DNA from: Youngiibacter fragilis 232.1
GTDB lineage: Bacteria > Bacillota > Clostridia > Clostridiales > Clostridiaceae
Assembly: GCF_000495435.3 (NCBI RefSeq)
Contig: NZ_AXUN02000215.1
Location: 1 to 64,000 of the forward strand
Direction: 5' to 3'
Length of the DNA stretch: 64,000 nt
The position numbers and the translations under genes were made by a program. This document shows positions 17,184 through 25,778 of the stretch, one piece after another (the first letter of the stretch is position 1; each line of letters starts with the position of its first letter). Below the pieces are notes generated by a model. That model ran no database searches and was not told the DNA's origin. It worked only from the letters and a program-made list of their open reading frames with translations.

Positions 17184-17216
17184 CAGGCAGCAAAAGGTAT
17201 CACCTTGCGCTGCCTG
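17184..17216 (-). promoter_or_regulatory. Strong hairpin in the hom leader
   Basis: On the minus strand, CAGGCAGC-GC-AAGGT-GAT-ACCTT-TT-GCTGCCTG forms an extended stem about 35 bases before the hom start. It lacks a following T-run, so it is not a plain terminator. It could take part in attenuation or ribosome access control. Confidence 0.45.
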
Positions 17217-17349
17217 TACCATGTCCACACGTTTCATCAATTCTAATTATCGCTTTATACGTGGAACCGAAGGTCTTCCGACTCTCCGATTTTTTTAATT
17301 ATATCAGATGTGTGCGTAATTGCAAGTCACTTGTCCACGAAAACAGACC

Positions 17350-18153
17350 TCAGGACCTCTTGTCCAGCCAGCTGATCGCCTCGCCTATGACCTCATCCTT
17401 TTCAACCTCGTTGAATATCTCATGGTAAAGCTTCGAGTATATCTTGAGGCTCTTGTCGCTTGAAGCTGCCTCACCAAAAAACTCCCTGGAATCAGAATTG
17501 GATACCAATCCATCTTCACTGCCATGCATCAGGAATACAGGGTCTGTGAAGCTTCCGGGATTTCCCTTCAGGTATTCGATCCCCTTGAAGATCGTATAGA
17601 ACATGCCTGCAGATATCTGCTTCTCTACAAGAGGGTCATCCTGGTACGCGGCTACCACTGCCGGGTCGCTGCATACTCCAGCACCAAGCTCATTGGGGAA
17701 ATATGTGTCCGCTGGAAGATCCAGAGGTAAGGCAGAACCAGCTCCCGCATTGTTCCGTGTAAGCGCACCTGAAAGTACATATCCATCAGCCTTCCCCGGA
17801 TAATGGCTTCCAAACAGTGCGGATGCATATCCTCCCATGCTGTGCCCTATGACAAATACCTTTGCTGACGGATTCTCTGACTTCACAAGCTCGAACACCG
17901 CATTGACATCCTCGAATATCTCATTGTAGGCACCATAAAATACACGTTTGCCCTCAGACCTGCCATGTCCTCTGTGGTCGAACCTGTAGACAGAATACCC
18001 TCCGCTGTTAAGCTTCTCCGTGAGATAATCGTATCTTCCCAGGTGCTCGCAGAGTCCATGTACGATCAGCACCACAGCCTTCCTGAGCATGACCTCGTCC
18101 TTTCTTACAAAAAGACCCGTACCGTCAAACGACTTGAACATTCTCTCCTTCAT
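17350..18153 (-). CDS. Alpha/beta hydrolase, monoacylglycerol lipase-like
   Basis: A 267-residue serine hydrolase of the lysophospholipase / hydrolase_4 family. It has the oxyanion region VHGLCEHLGRY, the nucleophile elbow GHSMGGY, an acid residue in HGSEDGLV and the catalytic His in LYHEIFNE. HRGHGRSEG after strand 4 is also typical. No signal peptide is visible. The start at 18153 follows AAGGAGGG. It probably cleaves a lipid or short ester. It stands alone. Confidence 0.85.
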   Translation of the reverse strand: MKERMFKSFDGTGLFVRKDEVMLRKAVVLIVHGLCEHLGRYDYLTEKLNSGGYSVYRFDHRGHGRSEGKRVFYGAYNEIFEDVNAVFELVKSENPSAKVFVIGHSMGGYASALFGSHYPGKADGYVLSGALTRNNAGAGSALPLDLPADTYFPNELGAGVCSDPAVVAAYQDDPLVEKQISAGMFYTIFKGIEYLKGNPGSFTDPVFLMHGSEDGLVSNSDSREFFGEAASSDKSLKIYSKLYHEIFNEVEKDEVIGEAISWLDKRS

Positions 18154-18330
18154 GTTACCCTCCTTGTAATCCAAGAAATCTAAACGTTTCCAACAGCTAT
18201 ATTATATCATCACTTCAAGCTGCATGGATATGCCTGCAGACAGGAATCAGGGAAGGTTATACTCATAATTGCATCCTGCTTGAAATGATACTACAATTGA
18301 AGTGAATATTTCCTGAAAGGCGGTCGCTCA

Positions 18331-18684
18331 ATGAAGAAAATCCTGGGATCAGTTCTTTCCCTCGCCCTCGGCCTGCTATTCGGCTTCTTCGGGGTCATGA
18401 ACTCGGTTTTTTCCGATGGACCCATGGATGAAAGGCTTGTGATCATTGCGGTCATACTCGCAATATTCGGACTTCTCGGCTTGCTGCTTGGTTTCTTCTT
18501 TTCCGAAATCCATATCACCGCAGCGATACTTCTGGTCGTCCCCGGCATTGTGTTCCTGACCCTGTTCCTTTTCTCTGAGCTTTATCTGCTGATCCTTCTT
18601 TATATGGTGCTTCTTGTACTTATATCCTTCGTTTCCGTGAAGCTCGGACACCATATTCATGGCAGGACCAGGAAGTATCACTGA
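18331..18684 (+). CDS. Small membrane protein with four predicted helices
   Basis: A 117-residue, strongly hydrophobic protein with helices near 5-25, 38-58, 64-82 and 86-104 and a short basic C-terminal tail (GRTRKYH). No family is recognised and no catalytic motif is visible. AAGGCGGTCGCTCA precedes the ATG. It lies opposite in strand to both neighbours and ends just before the SRP RNA terminator. Confidence 0.6.
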   Translation: MKKILGSVLSLALGLLFGFFGVMNSVFSDGPMDERLVIIAVILAIFGLLGLLLGFFFSEIHITAAILLVVPGIVFLTLFLFSELYLLILLYMVLLVLISFVSVKLGHHIHGRTRKYH

Positions 18685-18737
18685 TCTGTTACCGCTGCTA
18701 ATGTTATGCAATCCTGAAAACAGAGGAAATAAAAAAA

Positions 18738-18769
18738 CCACCCGCAATGGCATACACCATCATGGGTGG
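18738..18769 (-). terminator. Terminator of the SRP RNA
   Basis: CCACCC and GGGTGG arms enclose a second ATGG/CCAT stem. Seven T residues follow on the minus strand. Confidence 0.85.
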
Positions 18770-18780
18770 ACATATACAGT

Positions 18781-19048
18781 TAAACCGTGCACCTTTCTCC
18801 GACAGAAAGGTTCCAGGCGTTACCCTAGCAGTAAACTCAGAACAGGTTTACCACGGCACACGCACAAACTACTTATCGCTGCTACCTTCCGGTCCTGACG
18901 AGGTTCATAGCCGTACATTGCGTGGGACCAATCCATCAACGTTACTTTCATGGGTCAGGCCCTGAAGCCTTGGGCCTCGGAAAGGAATTCAACCCTGCTG
19001 TAGCGGATTGCAGGTTACAGGGCACCGCTGGTTCCCCATCTAGCACGG
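18781..19048 (-). ncRNA. Signal recognition particle RNA, large Bacillus type
   Basis: About 268 nt with Alu and S domains. Domain IV is unmistakable: GTCAGGACCGGAAGG and GTAGCAGC at about 18885-18905. The 5' Alu half contains CAATCCGCTACAGCAGGG and the 3' half GGGTAACGCC; the gene ends in AGGTGCACGG, all close to the B. subtilis scRNA. It begins only a few bases after tRNA-Ser, with no promoter between, so the two are probably cotranscribed. The ends are estimated from this similarity. Confidence 0.93.
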
Positions 19049-19050
19049 AA

Positions 19051-19140
19051 TGGCGGAGAGGATGGGATTTGAACCCATGATTGAGTTTCCCCAATACACA
19101 CTTTCCAGGCGTGCGCCTTCGACCACTCGGCCACCTCTCC
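19051..19140 (-). tRNA. tRNA-Ser (GGA anticodon)
   Basis: A 90-nt class II tRNA with a long variable arm and encoded CCA. The acceptor begins GGAGAGG and ends CCTCTCC-GCCA. The D-arm is GGCCGAGTGGTCGAAGGC. The anticodon loop is CTGGAAA, giving GGA. The T-arm reads GTTCAAATC. It is the first member of the tRNA-Ser / SRP RNA transcript. Confidence 0.95.
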
Positions 19141-19196
19141 AGATCAAATCAACACACTTAAGTTACTGAAAACATACATGCGTTAACAACATTGTA

Positions 19197-19225
19197 ATTA
19201 TAATGGATAGTTTTTTTCACGTCAA
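19197..19225 (-). promoter_or_regulatory. Promoter of tRNA-Ser and SRP RNA
   Basis: On the minus strand, -35 TTGACG (19220-19225) and a perfect -10 TATAAT (19197-19202) with a 17-base spacer, about 50 bases before tRNA-Ser. Confidence 0.85.
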
Positions 19226-19389
19226 TAGTTTTTTGAACCTCTTCTTCCATTGAAAACCCATGTCCAGTCCAATTGGCTTTCAATGTTGAAATCGGAATCA
19301 ATCGGGTGATTTCAGGAATTCTTTGCGAAAATATGCTAAAATCATGACAAAAACACTATTTCAATAAACTGACAACCTTGGGGGTACCT

Positions 19390-20208
19390 ATGAGCGAATA
19401 CCTTTCAATTAGTGATATGGCGGAGCTTCATAACATAACACGTCAGACGCTGATCTATTATGACAAGATAGGTCTTTTCAAGCCTGACCACACTGAAAGC
19501 AACGGGTACAGGGCATATGACACTCTTCAGATCCCTGTTCTTCGTGAAATCTGTTACCTGAAGAACGTCGGCATACCCCTTGAGGAGATCAGGAAGCATA
19601 TTGGAAGCAGGAGCCTGGATTCAGCGGCAAGCCTCCTCAAAAGCCAGAAGGAAGCACTGGACAGGGAGATAGCCAGACTTACCCTTACCAGGGAGTTCAT
19701 CAGCCACAGGCTTGATTTCTACAGCAACATGAGCAGGTATAAGGAAGAACTGGATAATCCCGAGATCATTGAGTTTCCAGAGAGATATGCCGTTTTCGTA
19801 CCCTTTGAAAATCCCATATGCAGGGAGGAACTCCATAAGACCCTGATGAAGGCGTGGAAGATCCTGTGGAAGCATGACATGCTTTCCTCTGACGGATTCG
19901 GAACGATGATCAGGCGGGACTGCATAAACGATGGGGACTGGTTCAGGGGAGCTGGAGTGATCGCATTCCTTCCTTATTACAAGGAAGAGATCGACAGCAA
20001 AATCATAATTGAACCCGGTAAATACGTCTGCATGAACAAGAACGCCATGCCTTATGAGACGGAGCCCCTGACAAGGCTACTCGGACATATCAATGAAAAA
20101 GGATATGAGATGTGTGGGGATATCCTTGACCTTTGCCTTCTCGACACGACATTCTATGGGGCAGACAGGAATGTAGACTACTGCCAGCTGCAGATAAGGA
20201 TAAGATGA
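19390..20208 (+). CDS. MerR family transcriptional regulator with effector-binding-like domain
   Basis: A 272-residue regulator. The N-terminal MerR winged helix is clear: YLSISDMAELHNITRQTLIYYDKIGL (first 30 residues), GYRAYDTLQI, and a coiled-coil dimer helix at about 80-115. The C-terminal 140 residues look like a GyrI/BltR-type small-molecule pocket (for example PGKYVCMNKNAMPYE). The start is the ATG at 19390. It lies just upstream of a UbiD-type decarboxylase whose promoter has MerR geometry, so it is probably the activator of that gene. A terminator-like hairpin ends the gene. Confidence 0.88.
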   Translation: MSEYLSISDMAELHNITRQTLIYYDKIGLFKPDHTESNGYRAYDTLQIPVLREICYLKNVGIPLEEIRKHIGSRSLDSAASLLKSQKEALDREIARLTLTREFISHRLDFYSNMSRYKEELDNPEIIEFPERYAVFVPFENPICREELHKTLMKAWKILWKHDMLSSDGFGTMIRRDCINDGDWFRGAGVIAFLPYYKEEIDSKIIIEPGKYVCMNKNAMPYETEPLTRLLGHINEKGYEMCGDILDLCLLDTTFYGADRNVDYCQLQIRIR

Positions 20209-20211
20209 TTC

Positions 20212-20252
20212 ATGCTGCCACTTGAATTTTAAGCGGTAGCATTTCCTTTTTC
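20212..20252 (+). terminator. Probable terminator of the merR-type gene
   Basis: GCTGCC and GGTAGC arms (one G-T pair) with a long loop, followed by ATTTCCTTTTT. Confidence 0.5.
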
Positions 20253-20273
20253 AGATTAACTTACCGGAACCCC

Positions 20274-20304
20274 TTGACTGTATTGCTGAAATACACCTTA
20301 GACT
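20274..20304 (+). promoter_or_regulatory. MerR-type promoter of the ubiD-like gene
   Basis: -35 TTGACT (20274-20279) and -10 TAGACT (20299-20304) are separated by 19 bases, longer than standard. The spacer holds the perfect dyad GTATT-GCTGA-AATAC (20280-20294). A 19-base spacer carrying a dyad is the hallmark of MerR-activated promoters. Confidence 0.7.
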
Positions 20305-20337
20305 GGATTCAAACATAAATAGTAAGAGGTGTAAAAC

Positions 20338-21822
20338 ATGTCAAACGAAAAGACAGCAGTCAATGACCTGCGTTCAGCGCTTGAACTGCTTAGAACAGTA
20401 CCAGGACAGCTTATTGAAACTGATGTTCCGGTAGACCCAAATGCCGAGCTTGCAGGTGTATACAGGTACATCGGTGCCGGCGGCACAGTCATGAGGCCTA
20501 CAAGGATAGGCCCTGCAATGTTATTCAACAATGTCATCGGCCATGAGGATTCAAGGACCCTTATCGGCCTTCTGTCCAGCAGGGAAAGAGTCGGCTTGAT
20601 GCTGGGCTGCAAGCCTGAAAGGCTAGGATTCCTCCTTAACGACGCGGTGAAAAAGCCAATCGACCCTATGGTCGTTCCGAATGCTTCTGCGCCATGCCAG
20701 GAAGTAGTCCACTACTCCAATGAGGAGGGCTTCGACATAAGGAAGCTTATACCAGCTCCTACCAACACCCCAGAAGATGCAGGCCCTTACATAACCATGG
20801 GCATGTGCTATGCATCGGATCCGGAGACCGGGGAATCCGATGTTACTATCCATAGGCTTTGCCTGCAGTCCAAGGATGAGATCTCAATGTATTTCGTACC
20901 TGGCGCAAGGCATCTTGAAGTTTTCAGGCAGAAGGCAGAGAAGCTTTCACAGCCGCTTCCGATCTCGATCAGCATCGGAGTTGACCCTGCAATAGAAATC
21001 GCAGCCTGCTTCGAGCCACCCACGACACCAATAGGCTTCGACGAGCTAAGTATAGCAGGAGCCATAAGAGGCAGGGCGGTAGAGCTCGTAAAGTGCGTGA
21101 CGGTAAACGGGAGAGCCATAGCAAATGCCGAGTATGTCGTTGAGGGAGAGCTTCTTCCAGGCATACGGGTTGAAGAGGACCAGAATACCGGAACCGGCAA
21201 GGCAATGCCGGAATTCCCAGGATATACAGGCGGAGCCAACAAATCACTTCCGATAATCAAGGTCAAGGCTGTTACACACAGGACCAATCCGATAATGCAG
21301 ACTGTCATAGGACCAAGCGAAGAACATGTCAGCATGGCAGGAATACCCACAGAAGCAAGCATCCTCCAGATGGTGGAGAAGGCGATGCCCGGCAGGCTCC
21401 TTAACGTTTATGCCCACTCGTCAGGCGGCGGCAAGTACATGGCAGTTATGCAGTTCAAGAAGAGCCAGCCAAGCGACGAAGGACGCCAGGGTCAGGCTGC
21501 GCTCCTTGCCTTTTCAGCATTTTCAGAGCTGAAGCATGTGATCCTCGTTGACGAGGATGTCGACATATTCGATTCAAACGATGTGCTTTGGGCACTCAAC
21601 ACAAGGTACCAGGGCAATGTGGACACGACCTTCATCCCTGGTGTCAGGTGCCATCCCCTGGATCCTTCACAGAGCCCGGAATACAGCCCTCTGATCAAGG
21701 ACAAGGGAATCTCCTGCAAGACCATATTCGACTGTACAGTGCCTTACGCCCTCAAGGACAATTTCCAGAGATCGCAATTTCTGGAGGTAGACCCGACAAG
21801 ATGGGTTCCTGACTACAAATAA
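20338..21822 (+). CDS. UbiD family (de)carboxylase
   Basis: A 494-residue enzyme of the UbiD family, which uses prenylated FMN to decarboxylate, or sometimes carboxylate, aromatic and unsaturated acids. The length and segments such as SAPCQEVVH, PAPTNTPEDAGPYITMG, the central FMN-binding barrel and the C-terminal TTFIPGVRCHPLDPS fit the family. No UbiX-type prenyltransferase lies in the window, so the cofactor must be supplied from elsewhere. The gene is monocistronic with AAGAGGTG as ribosome binding site. Regulation by the adjacent MerR protein suggests an inducible role, perhaps on a phenolic acid; the substrate is an inference. Confidence 0.88.
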   Translation: MSNEKTAVNDLRSALELLRTVPGQLIETDVPVDPNAELAGVYRYIGAGGTVMRPTRIGPAMLFNNVIGHEDSRTLIGLLSSRERVGLMLGCKPERLGFLLNDAVKKPIDPMVVPNASAPCQEVVHYSNEEGFDIRKLIPAPTNTPEDAGPYITMGMCYASDPETGESDVTIHRLCLQSKDEISMYFVPGARHLEVFRQKAEKLSQPLPISISIGVDPAIEIAACFEPPTTPIGFDELSIAGAIRGRAVELVKCVTVNGRAIANAEYVVEGELLPGIRVEEDQNTGTGKAMPEFPGYTGGANKSLPIIKVKAVTHRTNPIMQTVIGPSEEHVSMAGIPTEASILQMVEKAMPGRLLNVYAHSSGGGKYMAVMQFKKSQPSDEGRQGQAALLAFSAFSELKHVILVDEDVDIFDSNDVLWALNTRYQGNVDTTFIPGVRCHPLDPSQSPEYSPLIKDKGISCKTIFDCTVPYALKDNFQRSQFLEVDPTRWVPDYK

Positions 21823-21840
21823 GCAATACAAGGCAAAAAT

Positions 21841-21878
21841 AGAGACAGGCAGATGGCCAGAAGCCAATGCCTGTCTCT
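21841..21878. terminator. Bidirectional terminator between ubiD-like gene and pyc
   Basis: AGAGACAGGCA and TGCCTGTCTCT form a perfect 11-bp stem between two convergent genes. Confidence 0.85.
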
Positions 21879-21891
21879 TAGATTTCCATTG

Positions 21892-24800
21892 CTATTTTAT
21901 GACTATGAGAAGCTCTCCGGATTTTACCTGCTGTCCGACTGATACGTTGACTGAAGCTATGGCGCCTGCCTTCGGGCTTGTTATCCTGGTCTCCATCTTC
22001 ATGGCCTCGACTACGATAATAGCCTGGTTTTCAGCGACCTGCTCGCCTTCCTTTACCAGTACTGAGATCACCGTTCCAGGTATTGGCGACCCGATCTCGT
22101 TTATGTTGTCAGGGTCAGCCATCTCTACAGCTGTAAAATCACCGTTCTTGGAATCCCTCATCGTGCTGTTCTTGTCCTTGATCTTTATCTCACGCCTGTT
22201 CCTGTTCACCTCGAACACAAGAGTCCTGTTCCCCTCCTGGTCAGGCTTTCCTATGGTAAGGAGCTTGATCATGAGAGTCTTTCCTTCAGCAACCTCAGCC
22301 TCGATGGTCTCACCTTCGGAAAGTCCGTGGAAGAAAACATCGCTTCCCAGCCTTCCCAGGTCTCCATACTGGGACCTGAACTTCAGGTAGCCTTCAAACA
22401 CCTCAGGATACAGTGCGTAGCTCAGGATATCCTTCATGGTCGGTTCGATCCTGTACTTTGTCGAAAGCTTTTCGCTGATGGCATCGAAGTCAAGCGGTGC
22501 AAGCAGCTCACCCGGCCTGCAGGTTATCGGTTCCTCCCCCTTTAGGACAAGCTTCTGGAGCCTTTCAGGGAACCCTCCCTTTGGTTGGCCCATCATACCC
22601 TTGAAGTATGAAACCACGGAGTCAGGGAATGCCATGTTTGCTGCCTTATCATAGATGTTTTCAGGAGTCAGGCCGTTTTGCACCATGAATATTGCAAAGT
22701 CGCCGACTGCCTTCGAGGAAGGTGTAACCTTGACTATGTCACCGAGCATGTCGTTGACAGTCTTGAACATCTCCTTGATGTCAGTGAACTTGTGGCCTAA
22801 GCCAAAGCTTTCAACCTGAGGCTTCAGGTTCGAGTACTGGCCTCCCGGAATCTCGTACTTGTAGATCTCAGCAGACCCTGACTTCAGGCCTGACTCATAC
22901 TTTCCATATACAGGCCTTACCGCCTCCCAGTAATCGGATATCTTCTGGATGCCCTTAAGGTCGATTCCCGTATCCCTCTGTGTGTTCTTCAGCGCAGCAG
23001 CTACAGAGTTCAACGCTGGCTGGCTTGTAAGTCCTGACATGCTGTTGAACGCGGTATCGACTATATCCACTCCAGCCTCAACAGCCATGAGGACTGTAGC
23101 CACTCCGTTTCCTGTGGTGTCATGTGTATGGAGGTGTATTGGAATCCCAATCTCATTCTTGAGCTCAGTGACGAGCTTGAATGCAGCATGTGGCTTGAGA
23201 AGCGCCGACATATCCTTTATTGCGAGTATGTGTGCCCCTGCCTTCTCGATGTCCTTTGCAAGGTCGATATAGTATTTCAGGTTGTACTTTTCCTTCCTGC
23301 TGTCAAGGATGTCGCCAGTGTAGCATATGGCAGCCTCTGCCACCTTGCCGTTCTTCACCACCTCATCTATTGACAGCTGCATTCCCCTCAGCTCGTTCAG
23401 TGAGTCGAATATCCTGAATACATCCACGCCAGACTTTGCAGACTCCTTTATGAAGGCCTTGATGACATTGTCAGGGTAGTTCTTGTATCCAACTGCATTC
23501 GCGCCTCTAAGGAGCATCTGGAACAGCACGTTCGGTATCCTTCTTCTCAGCTCCTCGAGCCTTGCCCATGGAGATTCGTTCAGGAACCTGTAGGCTACGT
23601 CGAAGGTCGCACCTCCCCACATCTCAATGGAGAACAGGTCCTTTCCATAAACAGAGACCGCATTCGCGACCTTTATCATATCCTTGGTCCTTACCCTTGT
23701 TGCCATCAGCGACTGATGTGCGTCTCGCATCGTAGTGTCTGTAAGCAGTACCCTGTCCTGCTCCTTTATCCACTTAACGAGACCCTCAGGTCCTCTGGTA
23801 TCAAGGATCTGCTTTGTGCCTCTCAGGTCTTCGGCACGCACATATTCAACCTTCGGAACCTTGGGCACGTCATATGCCTTCTTCACGCCCATTGTCTCAT
23901 TGACGACTATGTTGCCTATGAACCTCAGGACCTTGCCTTCCTCGTCTCCTCTTGTCGCAGATGAGATCAGGTCAGGATTTTCTTCGATGAAGCCCGTATG
24001 GCATTCACCGGCAAGGAAAACAGGATGGTTGAGCACGTTAATGAGGAAGTCGACATTAGTCTTGACTCCCGTGATATGCATCTCTGTTATTGACCTTACT
24101 GATTTTCTGATCGCATCCTGGAAGTTCCTTGACCAGGAAATGTTCTTGACCAGGAGGCTGTCATAATACGGGCTGATCTCAGCACCGGTGAATCCGTTGC
24201 CTCCATCAAGCCTTATTCCAAATCCGGAACCAGTCCTGTAGGATTCGATCTTTCCGGTGTCAGGAGCGAAGTTCAGGGATGGGTCCTCAGTGGTTATCCT
24301 GCACTGGATCGAGTATCCGTTTAGCTTCACGTCAGACTGAGACTTTATGTTGATCTCAGGGGAATCAAGGGCAAAGCCCTCCGCAATAAGTATCTGAGCC
24401 TGGACTATGTCGATGCCAGTAACCATCTCTGTGACAGTATGCTCAACCTGTATCCTTGGGTTCATCTCAATGAAGTAATGATTTCCTGCACTATCCACAA
24501 GGAACTCGAGTGTTCCGGCGCTCCTGTACTTGACGGCGCCTGCAAGCTTCAGCGCATCCTCATATATCCTGTCCCTTGTCTCCTGAGGTACCGAGAAGGC
24601 AGGCGTGAATTCCACAACCTTCTGGTGTCTTCTCTGTATTGAACAGTCCCTCTCAAACATGTGGACAATATTGCCGTACTTGTCTCCCAGAACCTGTACC
24701 TCAATGTGCTTCGGCTTCTCAAGGTACTTCTCCATGAATATATGGTCTATACCGAAAGCCTTCCTTGCTTCATTCTTGGCGCTTGTGAAGGCATTCTGAA

Positions 24801-25338
24801 GCTCGGACTCCTTCCAGACTATCCTCATTCCTCGACCGCCACCGCCAGCGGCAGCCTTAAGCATCAGCGGATATCCTATTTCACCGGCATGCAGCGCCGC
24901 TTCCTCTACCGACTTGACATCCTTCTCGTAGCCTGGGATGGTAGCGACTCCAACCTTCCTGGCAACGATTTTTGACTTTATCTTGTCTCCGAGACTGTCC
25001 ATCATCTCCCATGTCGGACCGATGAACTCGATTCCCTCCTCTGCGCATCTCTTCGCAAATTCAGGATTTTCAGATAGGAAGCCATACCCTGGATGGATGG
25101 CATCTACACCCTTCTTCAGCGCAAGGCTGATTATCTCCTCGATGTTAAGGTACGCATCCACAGGCCCCTTTCCTTCTCCTATCAGATAGGATTCATCAGC
25201 CTTCGTCCTGAACAGTGAATATTTGTCCTCATTTGAATAGATTGCAACTGTCCTTATCCCCAGCTCGCTGCATGCCCTAAATACCCTTATCGCGATTTCT
25301 CCGCGATTTGCAACCAGGACCCTTTTGAATTTGCTCAT
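21892..25338 (-). CDS. pyc: Pyruvate carboxylase
   Basis: ATP-dependent carboxylation of pyruvate to oxaloacetate by a single 1148-residue chain. The order is a biotin carboxylase domain (about 1-455, with VLVANRGEIAIRVFRA and the Gly-rich AAAGGGGRGMR loop), a carboxyltransferase TIM barrel (about 535-810, with LLTDTTMRDAHQSL), a PYC allosteric/linker region, and a C-terminal biotinyl domain with VEAMKME, where Lys1114 carries biotin. The start at 25338 follows GGGGAGG; the longer frame lacks support. It supplies oxaloacetate for aspartate-family synthesis and is not in an operon. Confidence 0.97.
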   Translation of the reverse strand: MSKFKRVLVANRGEIAIRVFRACSELGIRTVAIYSNEDKYSLFRTKADESYLIGEGKGPVDAYLNIEEIISLALKKGVDAIHPGYGFLSENPEFAKRCAEEGIEFIGPTWEMMDSLGDKIKSKIVARKVGVATIPGYEKDVKSVEEAALHAGEIGYPLMLKAAAGGGGRGMRIVWKESELQNAFTSAKNEARKAFGIDHIFMEKYLEKPKHIEVQVLGDKYGNIVHMFERDCSIQRRHQKVVEFTPAFSVPQETRDRIYEDALKLAGAVKYRSAGTLEFLVDSAGNHYFIEMNPRIQVEHTVTEMVTGIDIVQAQILIAEGFALDSPEINIKSQSDVKLNGYSIQCRITTEDPSLNFAPDTGKIESYRTGSGFGIRLDGGNGFTGAEISPYYDSLLVKNISWSRNFQDAIRKSVRSITEMHITGVKTNVDFLINVLNHPVFLAGECHTGFIEENPDLISSATRGDEEGKVLRFIGNIVVNETMGVKKAYDVPKVPKVEYVRAEDLRGTKQILDTRGPEGLVKWIKEQDRVLLTDTTMRDAHQSLMATRVRTKDMIKVANAVSVYGKDLFSIEMWGGATFDVAYRFLNESPWARLEELRRRIPNVLFQMLLRGANAVGYKNYPDNVIKAFIKESAKSGVDVFRIFDSLNELRGMQLSIDEVVKNGKVAEAAICYTGDILDSRKEKYNLKYYIDLAKDIEKAGAHILAIKDMSALLKPHAAFKLVTELKNEIGIPIHLHTHDTTGNGVATVLMAVEAGVDIVDTAFNSMSGLTSQPALNSVAAALKNTQRDTGIDLKGIQKISDYWEAVRPVYGKYESGLKSGSAEIYKYEIPGGQYSNLKPQVESFGLGHKFTDIKEMFKTVNDMLGDIVKVTPSSKAVGDFAIFMVQNGLTPENIYDKAANMAFPDSVVSYFKGMMGQPKGGFPERLQKLVLKGEEPITCRPGELLAPLDFDAISEKLSTKYRIEPTMKDILSYALYPEVFEGYLKFRSQYGDLGRLGSDVFFHGLSEGETIEAEVAEGKTLMIKLLTIGKPDQEGNRTLVFEVNRNRREIKIKDKNSTMRDSKNGDFTAVEMADPDNINEIGSPIPGTVISVLVKEGEQVAENQAIIVVEAMKMETRITSPKAGAIASVNVSVGQQVKSGELLIVIK

Positions 25339-25778
25339 GTCTTTTCCTCCCCAAAATATCTGAAATAAATGAAGTTTCATTTTTTCAATCCTGCATTTTT
25401 AAAAAAACAGGATGGTATTTTCCAAATTACCATGGAATCATTTCAAAATTATACTTCATCCATGCCATTATTTCAATAACTCATACAAGTCTCACCAAAT
25501 TTTTTCTTCAATACAAGTCATTTCATCCGGTATTATCCGAACAATGATATGCTTTCTGAGAAATATATTTCGCATGCAATGTCAAGTTGCAAAATCCGTT
25601 AATTGGCGCTCAATTTTGACTATTAGCCGCAAAATGGCTATTACCGGTTGTTCATAGGGCTGCAACAAAAAGGATACCCCCCGTTTACAAGTAACTTGCC
25701 GCTTAATTGCTATAATCTAATCACAGGGATAGCAGCAATGCTATGAATCGAAGAAAACTCAGAAAGGAGGACGTCCAT
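25339..25778. other. Divergent promoter region between pyc and the YpfJ-like gene
   Basis: No gene is seen. On the plus strand a TATAAT lies near 25712, followed by AAAGGAGG before the protease start. The pyc side is AT-rich with no clear regulatory RNA. Confidence 0.5.

Noticed and set aside
25381-25740. Small ORF upstream of the YpfJ-like gene
   Set aside because: The frame at about 25412-25657 is AT-rich, has no ribosome binding site and no recognisable pattern.
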